Assembly: GCA_041395325.1 (NCBI GenBank)
Contig: JAWLAT010000012.1
Span: 1-64,000, forward strand
DNA length: 64,000 nucleotides
Direction: 5' to 3'
Source of the DNA: JAWLAT01 sp041395325
GTDB taxonomy: Bacteria; Pseudomonadota; Gammaproteobacteria; Xanthomonadales; SZUA-5
The translations under genes were made by a program, and so were the position numbers. Under the pieces are notes generated by a model. It was given only the letters and a program-made list of their open reading frames with translations. It was not told where the DNA came from and ran no database searches. Of this stretch, positions 1-9,754 are shown piece after piece. Position 1 is the stretch's first letter, and every line of letters starts with the position of its first letter.

Positions 1-333
1 GCTCGGCATCTGCAGAAGCGGCGCATCGCGCTGACCTCGATCGATGCAGACAGCGATGACGAAGGCCGGGTCCGCGAAAGCAGCCACGAAGCGGACTTCG
101 ATCTGCAGGCCGCGCACGCCGACGCCGAGATCATGGCCCATGTGAGTGCGGCCATCGAATGCCTGCCACCGCTGCAGCGGACGCTGGTGTCGCTCTATCA
201 TCTGGAGGAGTTGGGCGTGGCTGAAATTGCCCAGATCACGGAATTGCCGGTGGGTACGGTGAAGAACTATCTGTTTCGCGCCCGGCGTACGCTGAAGGCG
301 CAACTGGAAAAGCGATTGGGAGAACTGGCATGA
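1..333 (+). CDS. RNA polymerase sigma factor, ECF/sigma-70 family (C-terminal part)
   Basis: The reading frame is open from the first base, so the start and region 2 lie upstream of the window; 110 residues are visible. The C-terminal half reads as sigma region 4: a helix with PPLQRTLVSLYHLEEL followed by a helix-turn-helix in which GVAEIAQITELPVGTVKNYL leads into a basic RARRTL segment, the usual -35-recognition fold of ECF factors. The stop overlaps the start of the next gene as ATGA, so the two are translationally coupled. The partner has two predicted membrane helices, which fits a sigma/membrane anti-sigma pair. The family is clear. The regulon and the inducing signal cannot be told from here. 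Confidence 0.85.
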   Translation, partial: ARHLQKRRIALTSIDADSDDEGRVRESSHEADFDLQAAHADAEIMAHVSAAIECLPPLQRTLVSLYHLEELGVAEIAQITELPVGTVKNYLFRARRTLKAQLEKRLGELA

Positions 334-794
334 CGCAGCCCCGGGATACTCAGGAAGCCCGCTGGCAGGCGGAGGCCGAACAGGCCGAACGTGATCGGCG
401 CGACGCGCCCATGACGCCAGCGGTGGACCACTATCGGTTGGTCATTCGTGCCCTGCAACGACCGCTGCCCCAGGCACTACCGGCCGATTTCCCGGCCCAC
501 GTGCTGGCAAGGGTGGCCCTGACCGAACGCCGCTCGGCCGTCGATGACGCACTGGTGACCGGTTTGCTGGTGGCGCTGGCGCTGGCGGGCCTGATCCTGA
601 CCTGGCCGTATCTGCAGCCGCTGCTGGCGCAGTTGCAGACGCTGCCTGCTGCTGCCGCCCTGAGCGACGGTCTGGCCGGCGCAGCGCGAACCATCCCATG
701 GACGCCGCTGATCGCTGCGGCCGCCAGCGTCATCGCCGCGCTGGGGATCGAACGCGGCCTGTTCCGTGGGCGACGAAATGAGGTGCGGAGCTGA
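330..794 (+). CDS. Putative anti-sigma-factor-like membrane protein
   Basis: This 154-residue protein is coupled by ATGA to the preceding sigma factor. Its N-terminal ~70 residues are polar and charged. A hydrophobic segment follows around residues 74-94 (LVTGLLVALALAGLILTW) and a second around 125-143 (TPLIAAAASVIAALGI). A short basic tail (RGRRNEVRS) closes it. A cytoplasmic N-terminus attached to membrane helices, right behind an ECF sigma gene, suggests a membrane-bound regulator of that sigma factor. I see no zinc-binding HxxxCxxC anti-sigma motif, so this rests on position and topology only. Confidence 0.5.
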   Translation: MTQPRDTQEARWQAEAEQAERDRRDAPMTPAVDHYRLVIRALQRPLPQALPADFPAHVLARVALTERRSAVDDALVTGLLVALALAGLILTWPYLQPLLAQLQTLPAAAALSDGLAGAARTIPWTPLIAAAASVIAALGIERGLFRGRRNEVRS

Positions 795-876
795 TCTGCA
801 CCTGGGTGAGGCCACCGTACATTCGGCGCCTGCCTTCCAAGAGTCGGCGGGCGGGTAATGACGCCCGCCAGATGCC

Positions 877-2208
<1,332 letters not shown>

Positions 2209-2210
2209 CT

Positions 2211-2358
2211 GCTGAGGGCTGAGGGCCTAGGGCTGAGGGCTGAGGAAAGAGGCCCAGGGGCAAGGAAACGGCTGTGCGTCACTCATCGCGACTCGCGCAT
2301 CGAATGGAAGCGTGTCTTGTCGCATATTCTCAGCCCTCAGCCCTCAGCCCTCAGCCCT
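2211..2358. repeat. Heptamer tandem repeats in inverted orientation
   Basis: The gap between the second permease and the regulator contains about five copies of GGGCTGA-like heptamers (2211-2245) and, some 85 bases on, four perfect TCAGCCC copies in the opposite orientation (2330-2358). The arms can pair as a long hairpin that would sit in the mRNA between permease and regulator genes. A related heptamer block occurs at 8541-8570. Confidence 0.75.
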
Positions 2359-2363
2359 ACAAG

Positions 2364-3599
2364 TCACACCGTCCGCGTCGCCACTGCCGGTGACACCAGG
2401 CTGGCGCGGCGGGCGGGGCCTAGGACAGATAGCTGACCCAGCACGAACACGGCCAGGGCGGCGATCGGCAGGTAGGCCAGCGGCAGCTTCGGCAAGGCGA
2501 GTGCCGACACCAGCCAGACGTTCAGACCCCAGGCCAGCGCCATGCCGATCAGGATGCCACCGACGCTGATCAGACCATTCTCGACCTGGAAGTAGCGTCG
2601 CACATCGAAGCGGCGCGCGCCGAGTGCGCGGCGGGTACCAATCTGCTTGATCCGTTGGGTCACCCAGAAGCTGGCCATGCCAACGATGCCCAGCGCCGTG
2701 ACCAGCGACAGCGAGATCATTGTCGCCGTCAGGATCCAGGCCATCGCTCGCTGCTCGCGGTAGCCGCGCTCGCGGATCTCGGCGTAGCTGCGCAGGCCGC
2801 TGATGATGCGCTGTGAATCGCGGTCGGCCAGCACCTTTTCCACCTGGCCCATCACCGCCTCGCGCTGGCCCGGTTCGGTCCGGATCAGATAGGTGCGATG
2901 CGGATACAGGAAGCGGTACGGCACCATCGCCGCCTGTTCGGTGTTCTGCCAGCTGGTCCAGGGCGCCTGCAGGCGCTTGGCGGTACCGACGACGATGGGC
3001 GGAGCGCGTCCGGGTTCGCTGTTGAGCCAGACCGGCTTGCCGATCGGATCCTCGTCACCGAACAAGGCCGTGGCGAGCGCATCGCTGATCACGATGGTCG
3101 ATGGGCTGGCGTCGCCGGACTGGGTCAGGTCGACGACTTCTTCGGCACGGAAGAAGCGGCCGCGGCTGAGCTCGATGCCGGTGGCGTCGATGCCCATCTC
3201 GTCGACCATGTAGATGGCCGCACCCTCGCTGTCCTCGTCGCGGCCGGAGCCGGCCTTCTCCAGCGAATTGGACAGGCTCCAGGCCCAGCCGCCGCGGCCC
3301 AGTGGCAGGGCATTGGTGGCGGTGGCGCCAACCACGCCGGGCATCGCCCGCAGCACCGCCAGATCGGCCTGGGTTTCGGCACGGATGTCGGTGCGGGTCG
3401 GGTCCATCGCGGTGACCCGGATGGTCAGCATGTTGTCTTCGTCGTAACCGCTGGGGCGGGCCATGTCGCTGACCCGCTCCACCACCAGATAGGCGCAGTT
3501 GACGACGATCGCCAGGGTCAGCGCGATCTGCACGGCGATCACGCCAGCGGCAATGCGGTTGCGCAGCAGCGCCGAGAATATGGGCTTGAGATGCAGCAT
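2364..3599 (-). CDS. ABC transporter permease, MacB/FtsX type (second permease)
   Basis: This 411-residue membrane protein has an N-terminal helix (about 17-41), a large soluble periplasmic MacB_PCD-like domain (about 45-275), and a C-terminal FtsX-type unit of three helices. Between the helices is the coupling motif MASFWVTQRIKQIGTRRALG, which contacts the ATPase. It starts 10 bases after the preceding permease gene and has a good AGGAG ribosome site. It is the most diverged subunit of the exporter. Two different permeases probably form a heterodimer, unlike MacB itself, which fuses ATPase and permease in one chain. The substrate is unknown. Confidence 0.85.
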   Translation of the reverse strand: MLHLKPIFSALLRNRIAAGVIAVQIALTLAIVVNCAYLVVERVSDMARPSGYDEDNMLTIRVTAMDPTRTDIRAETQADLAVLRAMPGVVGATATNALPLGRGGWAWSLSNSLEKAGSGRDEDSEGAAIYMVDEMGIDATGIELSRGRFFRAEEVVDLTQSGDASPSTIVISDALATALFGDEDPIGKPVWLNSEPGRAPPIVVGTAKRLQAPWTSWQNTEQAAMVPYRFLYPHRTYLIRTEPGQREAVMGQVEKVLADRDSQRIISGLRSYAEIRERGYREQRAMAWILTATMISLSLVTALGIVGMASFWVTQRIKQIGTRRALGARRFDVRRYFQVENGLISVGGILIGMALAWGLNVWLVSALALPKLPLAYLPIAALAVFVLGQLSVLGPARRASLVSPAVATRTV

Positions 3600-3609
3600 G
3601 GCGTTGCTC

Positions 3610-4920
3610 CTACTGGCTCTTCAGTTGCAGGGCCGGGGCGATCTGACAGGCCCGCCAGGTGGGAATCAGACCGGCCAGCAGCGTGGCGCCGATGGCCACG
3701 ATCAGCGTGATACCGACCATCTCGGTGTCGATGCGGGTGAGGTGGCCATAGCTTTCGTCCTGCAGGGCCCGCATGCCGGCCAGCATCAAACCGGTGAGCA
3801 GCAGACCCAGCACGCCGCCGGCCACGCCGACCATGCCCGATTCGATCAGGAACTGGGCGAATACCTGTCGCCGACTGGCACCCAGGGCCCGGCGCACACC
3901 GACTTCGCCGGAACGACCGAGGAACTTGGCCAGCAGCAGACCCACCGTGTTGACGATGCAGACGATCAGGAAGCCGAAGGCGATCCATACCTGGGTGCGG
4001 CTGTCGCGCTGCACCACTTCCTTGCGCGTCATCCATTCATCGATGGTGCTCAGGCGGTTGTTGAGCGGGCGTTCGAAGCGCCCCAGGGCCTTCTGATCGC
4101 GCACATAGTCGTCGAGGAACTGGCGATAGGCGGCGACGCTGGCGACGTCATCGAAGCCCACCCAGAACTGCATCCAGATGCACTCGCTTTCCAGCTGGCC
4201 GGCGTAACCGGGCTTCTCCGGCGAGCGCCAGCAATTGTTGTTGCCGTGCGCGCCCATTTCCTTGTCGACCGCGGTCTCGAAGGGAATGAAGGCGTCCTCG
4301 GCTTCCTCGAAGGGTTCCTGCAGGTCGTAGACCCGCGGCATCGGCAACCAGGGCTCGAGCACACCGACGATCCGGTAGCGCTCATCGCCCATCTGCACAT
4401 CGCGGCCGACGCTGTTCTCGCCGCCAAACAGCTTGTCGTTCAACTCGGCGCTCAGCACCACCACACGGGCCTTGCGCGCATCGTCTGCGCGCGTCCACGG
4501 ATTGCCGTAGCGAAAGGCCGGCTCGAACATCTGGAAGAAGTCGCTGCCAGCCACGCGGATCGAGGCATTGAAGGGCAGCAGGCTGTCCTGCTCGGGCTGA
4601 ATGGACAGGCCGGTGCGGTATTGCGCCGACTGGTAGTCGGCCTTTCCGGCATCCAGCAGCGCGCGGGCATCGCGGTAGGTGAACTGGTCTGGCGGATTGC
4701 CTTCTTCGTCATAGGCCGATTCCGGATTCCAGCTGTCCAGCTGCGGTACTCGCAGCACCTCGTTCTTGTGGCTGTAGGGGTTCTGCGCCATGGCGCGCAG
4801 CACGGTCAGCGCGGTCATGCTGGCGCCGATGCCCATCGCCACGGCCAGCACCATCAGGCCGGTCAGGACCGGGGTGCGACGCATGCTGGTGACGGCCAGC
4901 CGCAGGTAGTAGGTGAACAT
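3610..4920 (-). CDS. ABC transporter permease, MacB/FtsX type (first permease)
   Basis: This 436-residue protein opens with a cytoplasmic stub and a first helix (about 18-42). A long periplasmic domain follows (about 45-325) that contains the MacB_PCD signature region ARVVVLSAELNDKLFGGENS and ends in a C-terminal three-helix FtsX domain. The FtsX coupling segment is GRSGEVGVRRALGASRRQVF. The gene lies 11 bases downstream of the ATPase gene and 10 bases upstream of the second permease, so all three are one transcription unit. By family it is a mechanotransmission-type transporter that moves substrate from the periplasmic side rather than through a membrane channel. Confidence 0.88.
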   Translation of the reverse strand: MFTYYLRLAVTSMRRTPVLTGLMVLAVAMGIGASMTALTVLRAMAQNPYSHKNEVLRVPQLDSWNPESAYDEEGNPPDQFTYRDARALLDAGKADYQSAQYRTGLSIQPEQDSLLPFNASIRVAGSDFFQMFEPAFRYGNPWTRADDARKARVVVLSAELNDKLFGGENSVGRDVQMGDERYRIVGVLEPWLPMPRVYDLQEPFEEAEDAFIPFETAVDKEMGAHGNNNCWRSPEKPGYAGQLESECIWMQFWVGFDDVASVAAYRQFLDDYVRDQKALGRFERPLNNRLSTIDEWMTRKEVVQRDSRTQVWIAFGFLIVCIVNTVGLLLAKFLGRSGEVGVRRALGASRRQVFAQFLIESGMVGVAGGVLGLLLTGLMLAGMRALQDESYGHLTRIDTEMVGITLIVAIGATLLAGLIPTWRACQIAPALQLKSQ

Positions 4921-4931
4921 GGGGCTGCTCC

Positions 4932-5657
4932 TCAGGCCGCGGCGGCGTTCGGATCAGTGGCGGCCTCGCGACGACCCAGCTGCGGGCCGCGCTCCACCTC
5001 GCTGACCTGACCATCGATGATGTGCACGTTGCGTTGCGCCCGCGCGGCCAGTTCCGGATCGTGGGTGACCATGATGATCGTGGTGCCCTGATCGTTGATC
5101 TCCTCCAGCAGGTCCATGACGCCGCGCGCCATCATCGAGTCCAGATTGCCGGTGGGCTCGTCGGCCAGCAGCAAACGGGGCTGACCGGCCAGCGCGCGGG
5201 CAATCGCCACACGCTGCTGCTGACCACCGGAGAGCTCAGCCGGGTAGTGCTTCTGCCTGGCGCCCAGGCCGACCCGCGCCAGCGCCGATTCGATGCGCTC
5301 GCGGCGCTGCGCGGCGGGCAGCCCGCGGTAGCGCAGCGGCACATCGACGTTGTCGAACAGGTTCAGGTCGGGCAGCAGGTTGAAGCCCTGGAAGATGAAG
5401 CCAATCTTCTCGTTGCGCAGGCGCGAACGGCCATCGTCATTCAGGCCACGGGTATCGACGCCATCGAGCCAGTATTCACCGCCGCTGAACTCCTCCAGCA
5501 AGCCGGCGATGTTGAGAAAGGTGGTCTTGCCCGAGCCCGAAGGCCCGGTCACGGCGACAAACTCACCTTCGCGCACCGACAGCGAGAAGTCGCGCAGGGC
5601 ATGCGTTTCGATCAGGTGCGTACGGTAGACCTTGTTCAGTTGCTTCATCTCGAGCAT
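4932..5657 (-). CDS. ABC transporter ATP-binding protein, MacB/LolD family
   Basis: This 241-residue ATPase has Walker A GPSGSGKTT, signature LSGGQQQRVAIARAL, Walker B LLLADEPTGNLD and the H-loop VTHDPELA. The start chosen is ATG at 5657, which has AAGGAG six bases upstream; an in-frame GTG one codon earlier is less likely. The C-terminus carries a short extension after the fold. It lies between the adaptor gene (52-base gap) and the first permease (11-base gap), as in adaptor-ATPase-permease-permease exporters of Gram-negative bacteria. Confidence 0.92.
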   Translation of the reverse strand: MLEMKQLNKVYRTHLIETHALRDFSLSVREGEFVAVTGPSGSGKTTFLNIAGLLEEFSGGEYWLDGVDTRGLNDDGRSRLRNEKIGFIFQGFNLLPDLNLFDNVDVPLRYRGLPAAQRRERIESALARVGLGARQKHYPAELSGGQQQRVAIARALAGQPRLLLADEPTGNLDSMMARGVMDLLEEINDQGTTIIMVTHDPELAARAQRNVHIIDGQVSEVERGPQLGRREAATDPNAAAA

Positions 5658-5709
5658 CACGGGCTCCTTGGCATCTCGATGGTCGTCGGTGACCGGCTCG
5701 GGGCCGGCG

Positions 5710-6981
5710 TTACTGGCTGATCAGCACCCGCTCGGCGCCGGCGAAGCGCGAGGTGCTGGAAATGATGATCTGATCGCCCTCGGCCAGGCCTTCGGTGATC
5801 TCCACCGCGCCCATGCTGCTGCCGCCGATGCGAATGGGTTGCCGCTGGGCGATGCCGTCGCTGATCACATAGGCGAAGCGGCCGCCGTCGTTGTCGAGGA
5901 AGGGCCCACGTTCGACCAGCAGGACATCGTTGCGCTGGTCCAGCAGGATGCGTCCGGACAGTCGCTGGTTCTGCCGCAGCTCGGTGCTGAGCGTCTCCGG
6001 CAATGCAATGCGGCCACGCACCTGACCATCGATGACTTCCGGTGACACCTGTCGCAGCTCGCCGGCAATCAGCGCATTGCCCAGCTTCAGCTCGGCCGCC
6101 ATGCCCGGTGCCAGATCATCGGCCAGCGTCTCGGCCACTTCGATCTCGACTTCCAGCCGGGACAGATCGATCACCGTCAGCAGCGCCTGGTCGGAGGCCA
6201 CCTTGGCCTTCTGCTGCACCGCCAGTGAACCGATCTGCCCCTGCAGCGGCGAACGCACGCCCAACTGATCGACCTGCCGTTCCAGTTCGGTGACGGCCAG
6301 CTGCTGCTGCTGCAATTCCAGCTCGCGGTTGCGCAACTCGAAGCCCAGGCTCTCGGCTTCCAGCTCGGCGTCGGCCTGGGCGTGGCGCAGGCGCACCTGC
6401 GCGGTATCCAGCGCATCCTCGGCCCGACGCAGTTCCACTTCGCTCAAGGCACCCACCTGGTGGCCCTGACGGGAACGCTCCAGCTCGCGCTCGGCCGCCC
6501 GCAGGGTGATCACCGCCTCATCGGCCGTGCGCTGGCTGGCCAGCTTGAGCTTGCGCGTCTCGATGCGCTGACGGGCGACTTCGGTCTGCAGCGCCTGCAG
6601 GCGGGACTGGCCCTGCGCCAGCAGACTCTCCAGTTCGGGGTTGTCGATTTCAGCCAGCAACTGACCTGCTTCAACGGCCTCACCGGCCTCCACATGCAGC
6701 GTCACCGTACCGGCCGATGGCGCATACAGACTGGGGCTGTTGGCGGCGACCACCCGGCCTTGCACCGCCACATCGCGCACCAGATCACCACGCTGCACGA
6801 CGGCCAGACGCAGACCCTGTTGCGACACGGCGGCATCGGCGCTGATCCAGCGCTTGGCGCTGGGCACCGCGACGGCGCCGAGCAGCAGAACCGCAGCGGC
6901 GACGGCCGCCGGCCAGCGCCAACGCTGCCAGGCCGAGGGTGCCGCCATCACGCGATCTTGTGCGGAAGTGTCCCTGAACAT
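5710..6981 (-). CDS. Periplasmic adaptor (HlyD/MacA-type) of the ABC exporter
   Basis: The protein is 423 residues from the ATG at 6981, which is preceded by a strong AGGAGG. An in-frame ATG 44 codons upstream is rejected because it would place the sigma-54 promoter inside the gene. After a cytoplasmic stub there is one membrane helix (about 25-45, WPAAVAAAVLLLGAVAV). Next come a lipoyl-like half-motif (VEAGQLLAEIDNPEL), a long coiled-coil hairpin rich in Q, R, E and L, a second lipoyl half (GVRSPLQGQIGSLAV) and beta-barrel and membrane-proximal domains. This is the order of MacA/HlyD adaptors that bridge an inner-membrane ABC unit to an outer-membrane TolC-type duct. No TolC gene is nearby. 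Confidence 0.88.
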   Translation of the reverse strand: MFRDTSAQDRVMAAPSAWQRWRWPAAVAAAVLLLGAVAVPSAKRWISADAAVSQQGLRLAVVQRGDLVRDVAVQGRVVAANSPSLYAPSAGTVTLHVEAGEAVEAGQLLAEIDNPELESLLAQGQSRLQALQTEVARQRIETRKLKLASQRTADEAVITLRAAERELERSRQGHQVGALSEVELRRAEDALDTAQVRLRHAQADAELEAESLGFELRNRELELQQQQLAVTELERQVDQLGVRSPLQGQIGSLAVQQKAKVASDQALLTVIDLSRLEVEIEVAETLADDLAPGMAAELKLGNALIAGELRQVSPEVIDGQVRGRIALPETLSTELRQNQRLSGRILLDQRNDVLLVERGPFLDNDGGRFAYVISDGIAQRQPIRIGGSSMGAVEITEGLAEGDQIIISSTSRFAGAERVLISQ

Positions 6982-7008
6982 CTCGTCCTCCTGTGCTGCC
7001 ATCGCAGA

Positions 7009-7025
7009 TGCAGGAGGCGTGCCAA
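7009..7025 (-). promoter_or_regulatory. Sigma-54 (-24/-12) promoter of the exporter operon
   Basis: On the minus strand the site reads TTGGCACGCCTCCTGCA. It matches the consensus YTGGCACGNNNNTTGCW at every defined position except the first T of the -12 block, and the GG-N10-GC spacing is exact. Transcription would start about 15-20 bases before the adaptor ATG at 6981, leaving room for its AGGAGG. The operon ends in a sigma-54 activator gene, so the site and the regulator support each other. Confidence 0.75.
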
Positions 7026-7070
7026 TCGACAAGTCATTGAATTGACGGAAATTGCGTGATGCGGCATGCC

Positions 7071-7103
7071 TGTCCGCTGACGTCCGAACAGTGTCCGTGA
7101 CGG
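7071..7103 (-). promoter_or_regulatory. Possible upstream activator sites
   Basis: Two direct copies of TGTCCG(C)TGACG (plus-strand reading, 7071-7082 and 7092-7103) are spaced 21 bases apart, two helical turns, and lie about 75-105 bases upstream of the predicted sigma-54 start. That is a normal position for NtrC-type activator sites. There is no direct evidence of binding. Confidence 0.35.
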
Positions 7104-7122
7104 TCTCGTCCAACGCGGACCG

Positions 7123-7638
7123 CTACTCGCAGTGCGCCGGCAGTCTGCCGTTGCGCTTGAGATAGAGCTTGGAGGGAAGCGCCTTGACGCAGGACAGATC
7201 CGTGGTGGTACCGGTTCGCCCTGTACTGCCGTCACCACGAACGTAGCGCACCGGAACCGTACAGGCCGAGCGCGGGTTCTCATAGGTCGGCGGGCAAGGC
7301 GCCAGCGCGGCGGGTCGCTGTGGCGACGGTGGTGTCGCCGGATTGCGCGAGTCCAGAAGTCGGCGTGTCGCCGCGTCCTGTGCGCGCAGGTCCCGGCGCT
7401 GCTCGCGCAACCGAGTGGCTTCGTTGGCGGCGTCGATGTTGGCCTGTGTGTCGCCAGCGACCGTCAGTTGCTGCTGGCTGTCCTTTTCCGCGCAAGGGGC
7501 CTGCTGGAAACTCGTCTGGCCGCTGGCGTCTACACACTTGTAGACCTTGACCGACTCGGCTGACGCCGTATTGAGCGCGAACAGCAGGAACACCATTATT
7601 GATCCCTGCCAGCGCAAGACTGGCCTCCCAAGCTTCAT
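7123..7638 (-). CDS. Exported DUF4124-domain protein
   Basis: This 171-residue protein has a signal peptide (hydrophobic stretch SIMVFLLFALNTASA, cleavage near 27) and a DUF4124-like N-terminal domain with VYKCVDASGQTSFQQAPC. That domain is typical of small periplasmic proteins whose molecular role is unknown. A Q/R-rich, probably helical region follows (about 60-95), then a Pro-rich stretch and a C-terminal part with four cysteines that could pair. It reads away from the divergent ABC ATPase gene at 7813 and ends just upstream of the exporter operon leader. Role unknown. Confidence 0.75.
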   Translation of the reverse strand: MKLGRPVLRWQGSIMVFLLFALNTASAESVKVYKCVDASGQTSFQQAPCAEKDSQQQLTVAGDTQANIDAANEATRLREQRRDLRAQDAATRRLLDSRNPATPPSPQRPAALAPCPPTYENPRSACTVPVRYVRGDGSTGRTGTTTDLSCVKALPSKLYLKRNGRLPAHCE

Positions 7639-7812
7639 CCGCAGTCATCCCGAAAGTGCCCTCGACGCGCATGTGATCAGTGCCGGCGCCAACAGGCAAG
7701 TTCGGCTCACCATGAGCGGTACACCGTCACGAGGTGACAGCTGGCACCTGCCGATCGTCATGCCGGGCCGTTAAGCTCTCGGCCCATCGTTCTCCTGCAC
7801 CGGGCCCCAGCC
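7639..7812. promoter_or_regulatory. Divergent intergenic region with a small palindrome
   Basis: This 174-base spacer separates the DUF4124 gene from the second ABC operon. The only structure I see is the inverted repeat GTCAC-GAG-GTGAC at 7726-7738, which could be an operator. A TGGCAC at about 7742 resembles a -24 element but has no -12 partner at the right distance. Confidence 0.3.
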
Positions 7813-8502
<690 letters not shown>

Positions 8503-8540
8503 GATGTCACAGCCCCTACTCACGGCGGCTCTGCCCCAAC

Positions 8541-8570
8541 TGGGCCCTGAGCCCTGGGCCCTGGGCCCTC
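8541..8570 (+). repeat. GGGCCCT heptamer block
   Basis: Four consecutive heptamers of the form GGGCCCT/GAGCCCT fill the gap between the ATPase and permease genes. They resemble the GGGCTGA/TCAGCCC blocks at 2211-2358 in unit length, base content and position inside an ABC transporter operon. Confidence 0.65.
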
Positions 8571-8592
8571 AAACGCATTCGGGAGGTCCCCG

Positions 8593-9744
8593 ATGAGCTA
8601 CTTTGGACTGGTGCTTTCGCAGCTGTTCTCGCGCAAGACCCGCACGATCCTGACGCTGCTGTCCCTGCTGATGGCCTTTCTGCTGTTCGGCTTGCTGCAG
8701 GCCGTCAACGTGGCCTTCAACCGCGGCGCCTCCATCGAGGGTGCCTCGCGCGTGGTGACTCAGGCGCGGGTGTCCTTCACCCAGGCCTTGCCCTTGCGGC
8801 ATGTGCCGCTGGTCGAGGCCGTTCCCGGCGTCGAAGCGGTGATGTACCAGCAGTGGTTCGGCGCCTGGTATCAGGAACCACGCCAGCAGCTGGTGGCCTT
8901 TGCGGTCGAGCCGGAGCGACTGCACGAAGTGGTGGCCGAGTGGCAACTGACCGATGACCAGTGGCAGGCCTTCGCCACCACCCGCACCGGCATCATCGTC
9001 GGCAAGCAGCTGGCCGATCGTTTCGACTGGAAGGTGGGCGACAAGCTGCCGCTGAACTCGAACATCTGGCCGCAGCAGGATGGCAACATGGCCTGGATCT
9101 TCGACATCGTCGGGATCTTCGACACCTCCGACCCGGCCTCGCCGCCGGGCGTGGCCTACATCAACTTCGACTACTTCGACGAGGCGCGCCAGTTTGGCAA
9201 GGGCGGCGCCGGCATCATCGTCAGCCGGCTGAGCAATCCCAAGGAAGCCGAGCAGGTCAGTCAGGCCATCGATGCGCTGTTCCTGAACTCGGCCGACGAA
9301 ACCAAGAGCCAGTCCGAGCAGGAGTTCAATCTGAACTTCGTCCGTCAGCTGGGCGACATCAATCTGATCGTCAATGCGATCCTCGGCGCGGTCTTCTTCA
9401 CCATCCTGCTGCTGACCGGCAACACGATGGCGCAGGCGGTGCGCGAGCGCATCCCGCAGCTGGCCGTGCTGAAGACACTGGGTTTCTCCGACAGCGCGGT
9501 GCAATGGCTGGTGCTGGCCGAGACCTTCCTGCTGATCGGCATCGGTGCCCTGCTCGGCATGTGCCTGGCCACGGTGTTCGGCATGGGCCTGACGCCGTTC
9601 CTGGGCGGCAGCGGCAGCATCGTCGACCTGACGGTCTGGGGCTATGCGCTGATCGCCGTCATCGTGCTGGCGCTGGCCGTGGGCCTGCCGCCCGCACTGC
9701 GGGCCCGCCGACTCAACATCGTTGACGCCCTGGCCGGGCGCTGA
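8593..9744 (+). CDS. ABC transporter permease, FtsX family
   Basis: This 383-residue protein has an N-terminal helix (about 16-38), a periplasmic domain of roughly 220 residues, and three C-terminal helices (about 265-290, 310-340, 350-372) of the FtsX fold. The cytoplasmic coupling stretch is QAVRERIPQLAVLKTLGFSD. A GGGAGG ribosome site lies before the ATG. It probably pairs with the permease at 9755 and the ATPase at 7813. No adaptor gene is attached, unlike the leftward exporter. Domain spacing resembles DevC/MacB-type permeases, but the substrate cannot be inferred. Confidence 0.87.
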   Translation: MSYFGLVLSQLFSRKTRTILTLLSLLMAFLLFGLLQAVNVAFNRGASIEGASRVVTQARVSFTQALPLRHVPLVEAVPGVEAVMYQQWFGAWYQEPRQQLVAFAVEPERLHEVVAEWQLTDDQWQAFATTRTGIIVGKQLADRFDWKVGDKLPLNSNIWPQQDGNMAWIFDIVGIFDTSDPASPPGVAYINFDYFDEARQFGKGGAGIIVSRLSNPKEAEQVSQAIDALFLNSADETKSQSEQEFNLNFVRQLGDINLIVNAILGAVFFTILLLTGNTMAQAVRERIPQLAVLKTLGFSDSAVQWLVLAETFLLIGIGALLGMCLATVFGMGLTPFLGGSGSIVDLTVWGYALIAVIVLALAVGLPPALRARRLNIVDALAGR

Positions 9745-9754
9745 GGAACTCATC

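Noticed and set aside
2211..2358. CRISPR-like array
   Set aside because: Units are seven bases with no spacers, and no cas genes are present.
7741..7757. TGGCAC as a sigma-54 promoter for the second ABC operon
   Set aside because: The -12 GC is absent at the required spacing; only the -24 half matches.
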